This document shows positions 42,792 through 51,532 of a stretch of 64,000 nucleotides of DNA, piece after piece. This DNA is from Aeoliella mucimassa (lineage in GTDB: Bacteria; Planctomycetota; Planctomycetia; Pirellulales; Lacipirellulaceae). The stretch is from NCBI RefSeq assembly GCF_007748035.1, contig NZ_CP036278.1, positions 558,001-622,000 of the forward strand, in the 5' to 3' direction. Each line of letters starts with the position of its first letter. Positions within the stretch are counted from its first letter, which is position 1. The notes below the pieces were generated by a model. It saw nothing but the letters and a program-made list of their open reading frames with translations. It was not told the DNA's origin and did not search any database. The position numbers and the translations under genes are program-made.

Positions 42792-42813
42792 TGTTTCGGC
42801 CCACATCCCGTCG
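42791..42813 (+). pseudogene. start of a further phage gene, cut at the glgA border
   Basis: ATG 42791 overlaps the preceding stop in the TAATG arrangement used in this block (41508). Only a few codons ('MFRPTSRR') precede the 3' end of glgA on the other strand, after which the frame is antisense. It reads as the first codons of the next module gene left after a deletion or recombination. Confidence 0.3.
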
Positions 42814-44295
42814 TTACACGGCGGTTGGCAACCGCGACATCGTTTCTTCGTACACGTGCAGGTACTGTTCGGCGCTGGTTCGCCAGCTCCAGTCCTGGTT
42901 CATGCCGGTGCGGACGAGTCGTCGCCAGGGGTCGGGGCTGCGATACAGCGACAAGGCCCGCTCGATGGTCGAGCCCAACGCGTCGCTGTTGTATTCGAAG
43001 AACGAAAACCCGTTGGCGGTGCCATTGTTCAATGCATGGTCCGTCGCGTCGGTAATCGTGTCGGCCAAACCGCCGGTGGCCCGGACAATCGGCACGGTGC
43101 CGTAACGCAGGCTGTACATTTGGTTGAGCCCGCACGGTTCGTACCGGCTCGGCATCAAGAAAAAATCGCCGCCGGCTTCGAGTCGATGGGCCAGCGGATT
43201 CGAGAACTCGAGCCGCACGCCGACTTGCTCGGGATAGCGAGCCGCCAGTTCGGTTAGCAGCGTGTGGTACTTCGGTTCGCCGGTGCCGAGGATCGCCCAC
43301 TGCACGGCGTTGCGTTGGGCGTAGGTCTCGATCAACGGGGCGATCAAATCGAACCCCTTTTGATCGGCCAAACGACCGACGATCGAAATCATCGGCATCT
43401 CCGGACGCGTCGGCAATCCAAGCTCTTGCTGCAGCGCCTGCTTGCAAGCGGCTTTGCCAGAAACGAAGTACTCGGAGGAATATTGCTGAGCGATAAACGG
43501 ATCGGTCTCGGGGTTCCAAGCCCCGTAATCGCATCCATTGAGTACGCCGAACAGGTCTTCGGCACGATCCTGCAACACCCCTTCGAGTCCGCAACCATGC
43601 TCGGCGTGCTGAATCTCTTTCGCGTAGGTCGGGCTCACGGTGCTCACCGTATCGGCGAACACCAGCGCGCTCTTCAGGAAGTTGAGCTTGCCGTAGAACT
43701 CCATCTGTTGCCAGTTGAAGTATTTCCAGTCGAGCCCTGTGAGTTCCATGTCCCAGTGCCAGAACGAACCCTGATAGGCCAGGTTATGAATCGTAAAGAG
43801 CGTTGCAATGTTGCTGTAATCGACTGTGCGACCACGCTCGGTACGCAGGTAAACCGTCGACAGGGCCGAGGTCCAGTCGTGGGCGTGCAGCAATTGGGTG
43901 TCGGGCACGAAGCGTTCGATGACTTCGAGCACCGCGCGATTGAAGAACACAAAGCGTTCGCAGTTGTCCTTGTAGTCTTCGCCATCTTCGCGATACAGCT
44001 CGGCCCGGTCGTAATACCCCGGGTGATCGACCAGGTAGACCGTAACGTCGGAATCGGGCAAGGTGCTCTTGAGCAAGCGACCTTTTACCGGGCGGCCAGC
44101 GATCGGCACCACGATTTCCACGCCGGTCGGTTCGATCGGCTGACCACAGTTCAGGGCCTGGCGAAACGCGGGCATGACCAACGTGCAACGCACGCCGCGG
44201 GCGGCAAGCTCGCGGGGCAGACTGCCACAAATGTCGCCGAGCCCTCCCGTTTTAGCGAACGGAACAGCTTCGGCGGAAACAAACAGGACGTTCAC
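42814..44295 (-). CDS. glgA: glycogen synthase (ADP-glucose, GT5)
   Basis: The 493-residue protein starts with '[17 protein letters not shown]', including Lys15 and the GGLGD loop of bacterial glycogen synthases. It has the internal '[10 protein letters not shown]' block, and the C-terminal '[21 protein letters not shown]' nucleotide-sugar site with catalytic Glu. It transfers glucose from ADP-glucose to alpha-1,4-glucan. The gene is on the opposite strand to the phage module, whose last gene ends 22 bp from its stop. It would work with the branching-type enzyme at 17721. Confidence 0.95.
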   Translation of the reverse strand: MNVLFVSAEAVPFAKTGGLGDICGSLPRELAARGVRCTLVMPAFRQALNCGQPIEPTGVEIVVPIAGRPVKGRLLKSTLPDSDVTVYLVDHPGYYDRAELYREDGEDYKDNCERFVFFNRAVLEVIERFVPDTQLLHAHDWTSALSTVYLRTERGRTVDYSNIATLFTIHNLAYQGSFWHWDMELTGLDWKYFNWQQMEFYGKLNFLKSALVFADTVSTVSPTYAKEIQHAEHGCGLEGVLQDRAEDLFGVLNGCDYGAWNPETDPFIAQQYSSEYFVSGKAACKQALQQELGLPTRPEMPMISIVGRLADQKGFDLIAPLIETYAQRNAVQWAILGTGEPKYHTLLTELAARYPEQVGVRLEFSNPLAHRLEAGGDFFLMPSRYEPCGLNQMYSLRYGTVPIVRATGGLADTITDATDHALNNGTANGFSFFEYNSDALGSTIERALSLYRSPDPWRRLVRTGMNQDWSWRTSAEQYLHVYEETMSRLPTAV

Positions 44296-44490
44296 AGGGG
44301 CGAAGGGGGGTTGGAGCGGTGCGGGGAGCAGGCGATATACAACAACAATACCACGATCGGCACACCCTTGGCGGCCGATTTAGTTTGCGCTCTGCGCATA
44401 ATACGAAAAGCTTCGCGCGGGGCGGTGCAATCGTTAAGAGGCAAACAACCCTACTTGTCGCTGATCCCTCGAATCGAGTCCCACTGGGGG

Positions 44491-45684
44491 TTACCCCACC
44501 ACGTCGGCAATTGCCTCGGTCAAACGGTCGACATTCACCTCGGTGATACCAGCCACATTGATTCGACCCGAGTCGACAATGTAGATCGCATGCTTCTCGC
44601 GCAGGGCCAGCACCTGATCTTTGGTCAGGCCCGAGAACGAGAACATGCCTCGCTGGCGCTCGATAAACGAAAAGTCACCTTCCACGCCTTTTTCTTTGAG
44701 CTTCGATACCAACAGCACGCGCATGCCATTGATACGGTTCCGCATGCGGGTCAGTTCGGTGTGCCATTCCTCGCGCAGTGCCTCGTCTGCCAGCACCGTG
44801 GCGACGAGTCGGGCACCGTGCGCGGGCGGGTTGCTGTAGTTCGAACGAATCGCCCGCTTCACCTGGCTGCCGACCACCTTCGCGCGATCCGCATCCGCAC
44901 ACACAAACGTCGAAGCACCAACTCGCTGATTGTACAAGCCAAAGTTCTTGGAGAACGAGCTGCACACAATCAACTCGGCACCTTCGCGGGCCATGGTTCG
45001 CAGGCCGACCGCGTCTTCTTCGATACCGTCGCCGAAGCCTTGGTAGGCGAAGTCGAGAATCGGCAGCAACTTCTGAGCGTACATCACGTCGGCGATCTGA
45101 CTCCACTGTTCCTGCGTGGGATCGACACCGGTGGGATTGTGACAGCAGCCATGCAGCAACACCGCATCGCCGGCAGGGATCTTGCCGAGCGCTTCGATCA
45201 ATTCGCCAAAGGCCAGGCTGTTGGTTGCCTTATCGAAATACGGAAGCTTGGCGAGCGACACGCCAGCCGCAGTAAAGATGTTTGCATGGTTCGCCCAAGT
45301 GGGGTCGGTAATCCACAGCGTCGTGCCGGCGAAGTTCTGCGCCAGGAAGTCGCCGACCACGCGGAGTGCGCCGGTGCCGCCGGGGGTCTGGGCGGTGAAC
45401 GCGCGACCTTCGGTCACCACTTCGTGCGATTCGCCAAAAGCAAGTTGCTGCACCGCAGCGGTGTACTCGGCCAGACCAGGAATCGGCAGGTACGAACTCG
45501 CCGTCTTGGCTTGAGCAATCCACTGAGTCGCCCGCTGAATGCACTTGAGCGCGGGGGTCTTACCATTCGAATCCTGGTACACACCAACGCCGAGGTTGAT
45601 TTTGTTTGGATTCGGGTCGGCACGAAAGGCGTCGGTAAGTCCAAGAATGGGGTCAGCAGGAGCAGCTTGTACGGATTCGAACAT
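44491..45684 (-). CDS. aromatic/aspartate aminotransferase (class I, PLP)
   Basis: The 397-residue protein has 'GVGVYQDSNGKTPAL', 'HGCCHNPTGVDPT' and 'SSFSKNFGLYNQRVG' with the PLP lysine at 246. It matches the AspC/TyrB family in length and motifs. It interconverts amino acids and 2-oxo acids with 2-oxoglutarate/glutamate. ATG 45684 begins 'MFESVQAAPADPILG', the standard start; TTG 45711 is an alternative. The substrate (aspartate or aromatic) cannot be told from sequence. Confidence 0.92.
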   Translation of the reverse strand: MFESVQAAPADPILGLTDAFRADPNPNKINLGVGVYQDSNGKTPALKCIQRATQWIAQAKTASSYLPIPGLAEYTAAVQQLAFGESHEVVTEGRAFTAQTPGGTGALRVVGDFLAQNFAGTTLWITDPTWANHANIFTAAGVSLAKLPYFDKATNSLAFGELIEALGKIPAGDAVLLHGCCHNPTGVDPTQEQWSQIADVMYAQKLLPILDFAYQGFGDGIEEDAVGLRTMAREGAELIVCSSFSKNFGLYNQRVGASTFVCADADRAKVVGSQVKRAIRSNYSNPPAHGARLVATVLADEALREEWHTELTRMRNRINGMRVLLVSKLKEKGVEGDFSFIERQRGMFSFSGLTKDQVLALREKHAIYIVDSGRINVAGITEVNVDRLTEAIADVVG

Positions 45685-47088
45685 AGGAGCAAGCAAGTTC
45701 TCGAGGGGCAAAAAAAGGGGATCAAAGAGCAGGAGCCTTATGCCACTCGACTACCGCCCGTAGACAATCGTTATAAGGTGACAGCAGCCATGGAACTAGT
45801 GTTCGCCGCCAGTTCCGGGGGCTGCGGGGCAGGGCGGAACCGCGGTTCGCCCGGTTCGTTCGGTCGGGTGTGCGGAATCGTGACAGCAACTGACAGTTTA
45901 GCCGCCAACCGTCGCATGCCACCTCAGGGGAACCCTATCCGCCGGGTATCGAATGGCAACTCGTTTTGCCACCCCAAAGCTTACCCAAGGGGGGGCACGA
46001 TCGGCACTCCAGCGCGGCTTGCACTACAAGTGCTGCTCGCCAAAAGCTGCGGTGGTTCGCAGTCGTATCCCCACCCGATCGCACAGATATCGTTGCATGG
46101 AGACCCAACGAGACCGCGCGAAGCGAATGAGTTGGTCGTTGATCGACCAGTATCGAACCTCCATCGGGTCGAATCACCGAGGTCGACACTTCGCACTCAA
46201 GCCATGCTCGACACTCCTTTGAACCCACCTGCCGATCGACCGAACACCAAGCGATCGCGCGACGTGGAGCGATGCGATCGACGTTGGTCAACTTGCGATC
46301 GATTCGCGCGCGATGAACCGATAGATCGACCAACCAACTCGTTGCGCGCGAGTCGAATCGAACCGCGCATCGCACAACAACACTCACTGTCGTTTGTAAG
46401 ATTTACTTCCAAGGTGACCACGTTTGGGGGGATGAAAGTGGCCGAATGCGAAAAAAAATTTTGGTACTCTCAACACGACCTGATAACCGGTTGCAGGAGG
46501 ATGAATTTCGCCCCCTCGCCAGTGATGATCCAACCCGCTCGCAAGCGTACTCAACGTGTTGCCAAGGCCGCTTTGACGACCTCGCGATCGGCGTCGCAGC
46601 ACCCATCAAGAGACCATGGTTTCGAGGGTGAGTTTCGGTTCTCAATAGCTGCTCGCAACGAGCCCCATTCACCCGCTATAGCAGGAGGGGAATCGTGTTG
46701 TAACCACGCTTGGCAAACCAGCCGCTTGGCAAGTGTTCTGCGTATTTGTCGGGATTTACAGTACTTTGAAACATTCGAGGCGTTCGAAACGGTTGTTGCG
46801 CGTAAGCTCCAACCCCTGCTGCAGAACGCTTTTGGCAGCGGCTGTCAAAGCATCGCGAACACCTTGCGAAGAGGGGTCGGCGACCATCGCGAGAGAGCGA
46901 TTCGAGTTGGTTGCGAACCGCTACAACGAAGGGGGACGCAGCGCCGCGCATCGCGCGTTTCGAACATGGTGCGCGCAACGGTCGTCGCGTGTGTCGTTAG
47001 CACGGTTGCGCGACGTTCGTTCGATGCGTATGGCGCGCATCGCGGTTCAATTTTGTGTGGTGCCGCCCCTCATTTTTGCCGATTCCAC
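45685..47088. other. gene-free 1.4-kb region, GATCG-rich, origin of a long open frame
   Basis: No gene with family motifs or codon bias is visible. GATCG (usually CGATCG or GATCGA) occurs about nine times at 45995-46600, mostly as palindromes. One plus-strand frame is open across the whole region to 47151, but its codons show no third-position GC preference like the true genes and it uses many rare-looking Arg/Ser/Cys residues. The region could encode a long RNA or carry protein-binding sites, or be decayed sequence. Confidence 0.4.
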
Positions 47089-47118
47089 TTGACAAGCGCA
47101 GGGGCGACTTGCTTCAAT
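47089..47118 (+). promoter_or_regulatory. promoter of the H1-like gene
   Basis: TTGACA (47089-47094), an 18-base spacer and TTCAAT (47113-47118) lie about 145 bp before the start codon. A consensus -35 is rare in the rest of the window, which fits a strongly expressed nucleoid protein. Confidence 0.5.
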
Positions 47119-47264
47119 TCGCGCAGAGAGGTTGGCTTGTGGTCTTTGTAAAGAGCCAACCTGCCCTCGCATCGGAGGCGCACACGCCAGTCTCTCTCCT
47201 TCCTTCGAGTGCCCAAGGAAGAGACTTTGACAACTAGGGCACGTTTAAGAAGGAGCCATTGGAA

Positions 47265-47567
47265 ATGGCAGGAAAGAAGAAAGCAGCACCCAAGAAAGCT
47301 GCTCCGAAAAAGGCCGCCAAGAAGTCGACCAAAAAGAAGGTAGCCAAGAAGAAGGCTGCCCCGAAGAAGTCGACCAAAAAGAAGGCAACCAAGAAGAAGG
47401 CCGCTCCTAAGAAGTCGACCAAGAAGAAGGTAGCCAAGAAAAAGGCCGCCCCGAAGAAGTCGACCAAGAAGAAGTCGACCAAGAAGAAGGCCACCAAAAA
47501 GGCCGCTCCTAAGAAGTCGACCAAAAAGAAGGTAGCCAAGAAAAAGGCCACCAAGAAGAAGAGCTAA
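47265..47567 (+). CDS. lysine-rich histone H1-like DNA-binding protein
   Basis: The 100-residue protein is almost wholly lysine, alanine, proline, serine and threonine, in repeats of 'APKKSTKKK' and 'VAKKKA' type. This matches bacterial H1-like proteins (Hc1/Hc2-type tails), which compact DNA through charge. The coding sequence itself is repetitive, with roughly 30-60-bp near-repeats. AAGGAG lies 10 bases before ATG 47265. A terminator follows at 47615, so the gene is monocistronic. Confidence 0.88.
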   Translation: MAGKKKAAPKKAAPKKAAKKSTKKKVAKKKAAPKKSTKKKATKKKAAPKKSTKKKVAKKKAAPKKSTKKKSTKKKATKKAAPKKSTKKKVAKKKATKKKS

Positions 47568-47614
47568 GTTTGCTCCCGACCGGTCGCCTTTAGACGACTG
47601 ATGCAGCAACCCAC

Positions 47615-47658
47615 AAGGCTGGACGCGGTGCTCTTCGAGTGCCGCACCAGCCTTTTTT
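47615..47658 (+). terminator. intrinsic terminator of the H1-like gene
   Basis: AAGGCTGG (47615-47622) pairs with CCAGCCTT (47647-47654), with an imperfect inner GC stem and six T (47653-47658). Confidence 0.85.
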
Positions 47659-47715
47659 CGTACCCCCACCCGGGGGAGCTCGCCAGGGCGTATGGCGGGC
47701 AATCGCCGGGCAACA

Positions 47716-47744
47716 TTGACTATTTAGGCCCTCAGTGCTAACCT
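47716..47744 (+). promoter_or_regulatory. promoter of the DEAD-box helicase gene
   Basis: TTGACT (47716-47721), exactly 17 bp, then TAACCT (47739-47744), 34 bp before the TTG start. Confidence 0.55.
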
Positions 47745-47777
47745 AACTTCAAACGAAACAACGAGTTAGGAGCAATC

Positions 47778-49094
47778 TTGTCCCAAGTGTCCGATCTCAC
47801 CCCAACCACCAATCCGTCGTCTTCTTCCCACTCGAGTGCCCAGTTTTCCGAGCTTGGAGTCTCGGAAGTCATGTTGGCGTCGCTCGAAAAAGCCCAGTAC
47901 CACCAGCCTAGCCCTGTGCAGGCGGGGGTCATTCCTCTTGCGCTTGAGGGGAAAGACGTGCTCGGCCAGGCCCGCACTGGTACGGGAAAAACCGCCAGCT
48001 TCGGCATTCCCATTCTCGAACGCCTGGAGCGTCAGGGCCGTAGCGCCCCGCCGCAGGCGCTAGTTTTGGTGCCGACTCGCGAATTGGCCGTGCAGGTGCG
48101 TGACGAGATCGACAAGCTCAGTCACGGGAGTAAGGTGCGTACGCTCGCCCTGTATGGCGGTAAACCGATTCGTCAGCAGGTCGTCAAGCTCGAAAAGGGA
48201 GCCGAAATCGTGGTCGGCACGCCCGGCCGGGTGCTCGACCATATGAGCCGCGGCACCCTGGTGCTCGAAGGCCTGAAGATGGTAGTGCTCGACGAGGCCG
48301 ATCGCATGCTCGATATCGGCTTTCGTCCCGACATCGAGAAGATCCTCCGCCGGTGCCCCAAGACCCGGCAAACGCTACTGTTGTCGGCCACCGTGGCTCC
48401 GGCCGTCGAACGCCTGGCCCAGCGCTACATGCGTGATCCCGAGGTGCTCGACTTCAGCGACAAGACCAAGACCGTCGACACGATCGACCAGTACTACTTC
48501 ACCATCGAGCAATCGAAGAAGTACGACCTGCTTGTCAAACTGCTCGAACGCGAGCAACCAGAGCAGGCGATTGTGTTTTGCCGCACCAAGCGGGGCACCG
48601 ATCGCATTCAGCGGAAGCTCTCCAAGAGCTTTCCCGGCGCCGATTGCATCCATGGCGACATGCACCAGCGGGCTCGCGATAAGGTGATGAAGCGGTTTCG
48701 AGCTGGCGAGATCAAGCTGCTGGTCGCTACCGACGTGGTCGGCCGTGGCATCGACGTGAGCGGCATCTCGCACATCGTTAACTACGATATCCCTCAGGCG
48801 TCGGACGATTACGTGCACCGCGTTGGCCGTACAGGCCGTATGGGCCGCGAGGGCGTCGCGTACACGTTTGTAACGCCCGAAGAGGGGCAGGAACTCACCC
48901 GCATCGAAATGCTCATCAACAGGCTCCTGAAGCGTGATGAGATCGAAGGCTTTGCCGTGATTGAGCCCGTCGCCGGTCCGTCCGGTCCAGCCGGCCCGTC
49001 TGGTGCCGCCGACGCGCCGAAGGAAGAAGAGAAGCCCAAGCCGGCTCCACTGCCAGGCTCCCGCCGCGGCCGCCGACACCGCCGAGCGCTGTAG
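47778..49094 (+). CDS. DEAD-box ATP-dependent RNA helicase
   Basis: The 438-residue protein has Q motif, motif I 'ARTGTGKT' (66-72), 'VLVPTRELAVQ', motif II 'VVLDEADRML' (near 172), 'LLLSATVAP', 'ATDVVGRGID' and 'HRVGRTGRMG'. These are all the helicase core motifs. A short glycine/proline-rich and basic tail follows. It unwinds RNA in ribosome assembly or decay. TTG 47778 is taken as start because TAGGAG lies 5 bases upstream. Confidence 0.95.
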   Translation: MSQVSDLTPTTNPSSSSHSSAQFSELGVSEVMLASLEKAQYHQPSPVQAGVIPLALEGKDVLGQARTGTGKTASFGIPILERLERQGRSAPPQALVLVPTRELAVQVRDEIDKLSHGSKVRTLALYGGKPIRQQVVKLEKGAEIVVGTPGRVLDHMSRGTLVLEGLKMVVLDEADRMLDIGFRPDIEKILRRCPKTRQTLLLSATVAPAVERLAQRYMRDPEVLDFSDKTKTVDTIDQYYFTIEQSKKYDLLVKLLEREQPEQAIVFCRTKRGTDRIQRKLSKSFPGADCIHGDMHQRARDKVMKRFRAGEIKLLVATDVVGRGIDVSGISHIVNYDIPQASDDYVHRVGRTGRMGREGVAYTFVTPEEGQELTRIEMLINRLLKRDEIEGFAVIEPVAGPSGPAGPSGAADAPKEEEKPKPAPLPGSRRGRRHRRAL

Positions 49095-49109
49095 CCACGG
49101 TCGCTCGTC

Positions 49110-49688
49110 TTAGCAGCCTGCAAAAATCAAAGCCCCAGCAAGCGCCGTCCAGGCAGCGAATGCCGCCAGCAGGGCTAGGTAACTGGCCAACCACACAGCC
49201 TCCTCTCTTGGTGGGGGAGTCTCCGAGGATGGCCGGTGTCTTTGTCGTAGCCATAGCTCCGCCAAGCTTCCCAGCGAAGTCAACGCCAGGAGCAATAGCA
49301 GCCGGCACCCGGTCTCTTGCTCGATCGTGGAGTCTGGTTCGATCGGAAGGAAGTAAAAGCACAAGAGTGTCACTGTGGTGGCGAGAAAGTACCACAGGCA
49401 CTTTGTGTTCGCAGGCGTGGTCAATTGCAAGACCAGAATAAAGATCACGCAGCCAAAAAAGACAAAGGGTCCGAAGAACAGTCCGAAATAGGCAACACCA
49501 AACATCAGCCCTTCCGGAAGTTCCTCCACCAGCAGCGAGATGGACTGCTCGACGAGCCATGTCGCGTCGATCCATGTGCCGCGGGTGACGAGCGTCAGCA
49601 GTGTCATGCCGATACACGCATGCAGCATCGCTCCCAGCAGCCATCGCAAGCTAAATCGCCAAGACGAGCTTTCGGTTGCAGGGGACAT
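49110..49688 (-). CDS. tandem paralogous membrane protein (copy 1)
   Basis: The 192-residue product starts with 'MSPATESSSWRFSLRWLLGAMLHACIGM' and has four to five transmembrane segments. It is a paralogue of the product at 49817-50380: their first 30 residues are nearly identical and 'TKCLWYFLAT' and 'WLASY' are shared further on. The family is not recognised. It lies 15 bp after the convergent helicase gene and 128 bp from its paralogue. Confidence 0.75.
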   Translation of the reverse strand: MSPATESSSWRFSLRWLLGAMLHACIGMTLLTLVTRGTWIDATWLVEQSISLLVEELPEGLMFGVAYFGLFFGPFVFFGCVIFILVLQLTTPANTKCLWYFLATTVTLLCFYFLPIEPDSTIEQETGCRLLLLLALTSLGSLAELWLRQRHRPSSETPPPREEAVWLASYLALLAAFAAWTALAGALIFAGC

Positions 49689-49770
49689 GGATGGGAATCC
49701 GGCGTTCGAGTGGGTGACTTCCGTCGCTGAGAGTATTCTAATGCTTGATAAGCTGGGAAAGCAGCGGAAG
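49601..49770 (-). repeat. 170-bp duplicated 5' segment, copy 1
   Basis: This stretch and 50293-50462 are nearly identical and of equal length. Each covers the first ~29 codons of a membrane protein gene and about 80 bp upstream, so both genes have the same control region. Confidence 0.9.
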
Positions 49771-49816
49771 CTAACGCCGTGTCGTTAGCAGTTTGGCATC
49801 TTCGTGAAATACAGGC

Positions 49817-50380
49817 TTAGAGAACAATGAACATCTCTCTAAAGGTGAGCGTCCAAAATACGAAGGTAGAGAGTGTGGAACAGTAACTGGCCAACCAGGC
49901 TGTCTTCTCTTCCGCTTGCGTCACCTCGTCTGAGTGCTGCCTACTCCGACGCAGCCAAAGCTCTAGGTAGCTTCCGAGCGAAGTCCAAGCCATAACCAGA
50001 AGCAGTCTGCACAAAACTTCCTGCATCCGATGAATGATAGGGAGGTAGAGCACTGGAAAAATGAGCGCCCCCGAGGTTGCCAGGAAGTACCACAGGCATT
50101 TTGTCCTGGCAGGCGTCGCCACTTGCAGTGCCAGAACGATGAGCACGCTGCCGAAAAAGATGAGGGGAGAGGACATGGCCAATGCGCGGACAACATGCAC
50201 AAGTCGTTCTGGCAGCATCGAAAACAAGAAGTCGGTCGCCACCAGGTTGGCTTCCACAGCATTGATCGTGCTGTGAGTGACAAACCCCCACAGTGTCATG
50301 CCGATACACGCATGCAACATTGCTCCCAGCAGCCATCGGAAGCTAAATCGCCAAGACGAGCTTTCGGTTGCAGGGGCCAT
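49817..50380 (-). CDS. tandem paralogous membrane protein (copy 2)
   Basis: The 187-residue product starts 'MAPATESSSWRFSFRWLLGAMLHACIGM' and has four to five membrane helices. The N-terminus is nearly identical to copy 1, but the middle is strongly diverged, except for the common 'TKCLWYFLAT' block. This uneven divergence points to gene conversion or selection on the first segment. No family was recognised. Confidence 0.75.
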   Translation of the reverse strand: MAPATESSSWRFSFRWLLGAMLHACIGMTLWGFVTHSTINAVEANLVATDFLFSMLPERLVHVVRALAMSSPLIFFGSVLIVLALQVATPARTKCLWYFLATSGALIFPVLYLPIIHRMQEVLCRLLLVMAWTSLGSYLELWLRRSRQHSDEVTQAEEKTAWLASYCSTLSTFVFWTLTFREMFIVL

Positions 50381-50462
50381 GGATGGGAATCCGGCGTTCG
50401 AGTGGGTGACTTCCGCCGCTGAGAGTATTCTAACGCTTGATAAGCTGGGAAAGCAGCGGAAG
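50293..50462 (-). repeat. 170-bp duplicated 5' segment, copy 2
   Basis: Partner of 49601-49770, with only a few base differences and no length change. Confidence 0.9.
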
Positions 50463-50512
50463 ACACCGGAGAGTCGTCGCTTGTGGTACTCGGCATGCTT
50501 ATCAGTGTCGGG

Positions 50513-50947
50513 CTATTCGGAGTCAGGTTCTCGCTTGTCGTCGTTGTTCGGTTTAACGACAAGGTTGTCGAACACTGGGGGCTCCTTCGGTAGTTTATGG
50601 CGATCGTTCCCCTTCACATCGAAGTAGAAGTACACGAGTAACGGCAAGACAATGATCGAAAAAAAGAGAACGTACGCCAGAGCGGGGAACCATTCTCCAT
50701 CGTAATTGTAGCGGCTCTGATACACGACAAAAGCAAAGGCACTCGCCAGGTAGCCAATTGTTATCATCAGTGTCCGCAACGAGAACCTCAGGCACGCGTT
50801 CCGCACCGCACGACCGATGATCTTCAGGTCGAACAGCTCCCGCAGCCCTCGCAGGGTGTCATGCGGGCTGAGGAGGAGCATCAAGCCCACCGCGGCGGCC
50901 GAGACAATCGCAAACACCAGCAGGGCTTCTGGACTAAGACGGAACAT
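50513..50947 (-). CDS. small membrane protein, unknown function
   Basis: The 144-residue product has three transmembrane segments (about 8-26, 58-76 and 86-110) and a charged C-terminal tail ('KPNNDDKREPDSE'). It ends 'KLPKEPPVF...' with no enzyme motif. It starts 115 bp from the divergent ExbD gene and precedes the two tandem membrane protein genes on the same strand. The family is not recognised. Confidence 0.7.
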   Translation of the reverse strand: MFRLSPEALLVFAIVSAAAVGLMLLLSPHDTLRGLRELFDLKIIGRAVRNACLRFSLRTLMITIGYLASAFAFVVYQSRYNYDGEWFPALAYVLFFSIIVLPLLVYFYFDVKGNDRHKLPKEPPVFDNLVVKPNNDDKREPDSE

Positions 50948-51062
50948 ACGAGGATCGAACTAATCGAAATCGCAAAGTTTTGCTACACTGCGTCATGCGA
51001 CACGGCTGCTGCTTTGCGGCGGCTAAAACCTTTCGTTCCAGTATAACCACCCACCCTCACTC

Positions 51063-51509
51063 ATGGCCCAATCCTGGCGACATCCCCGTTTTACGAAGCA
51101 GTCGGGCGAACTGTCGATGACTGCCATGATCGACGTGGTGTTTCTCTTGCTGATTTTCTTTGTCTGCACGGCCAGCTTTCAGGCGGTCGAAATGGTGCTG
51201 CCGAGCAGCCTGTTGGTCAGCAGTTCGGCGACGGTCGACGTGCCGATCGAGCCCCCTGAGGACCTGGAGCGGATCGTCGTGGTGGTCGCGGGGGATGCTA
51301 GCCGCGTACGATGGTTGGTGAACGACCAGCCTTGCGATTCGATCGCGACGCTTACTGAACTGCTTGGAGCGATTGCGTCGGTCGATGCGTCGTTGCCGGT
51401 GGTGGTCGACTGCGGCGATGCGGTACCGCTGGCCCAGGCGATCGAGGTGTACGACCTGGCTCGTTCGTTGGGACTCAGCAAGGTTCAATTCGCTGCCGAC
51501 GCCCCCTAA
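51063..51509 (+). CDS. ExbD/TolR biopolymer transport protein
   Basis: The 148-residue protein has the ExbD signature: one membrane helix (about 24-41, 'MIDVVFLLLIFFVCTASF') with the conserved Asp of 'MIDVVF', and a periplasmic domain of about 100 residues. ExbD works with ExbB as a proton-driven stator; no exbB is in the window. The next gene, for a TPR protein, follows 23 bp later and the two probably form an operon. Partner genes must be elsewhere. Confidence 0.9.
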   Translation: MAQSWRHPRFTKQSGELSMTAMIDVVFLLLIFFVCTASFQAVEMVLPSSLLVSSSATVDVPIEPPEDLERIVVVVAGDASRVRWLVNDQPCDSIATLTELLGAIASVDASLPVVVDCGDAVPLAQAIEVYDLARSLGLSKVQFAADAP

Positions 51510-51532
51510 GTTACCGTTCTCCCCAGCTTGCC

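Noticed and set aside
26510-42813. Complete integrated prophage with att sites
   Set aside because: No integrase, tRNA target or matching direct repeats at the two borders were found.
43264-47151. A 1,295-codon open plus-strand frame
   Set aside because: It runs antisense through glgA and the aminotransferase, whose families and motifs are certain. Its product has no recognised motif and unusual composition. Only the part beyond 45685 is listed, as an open question.
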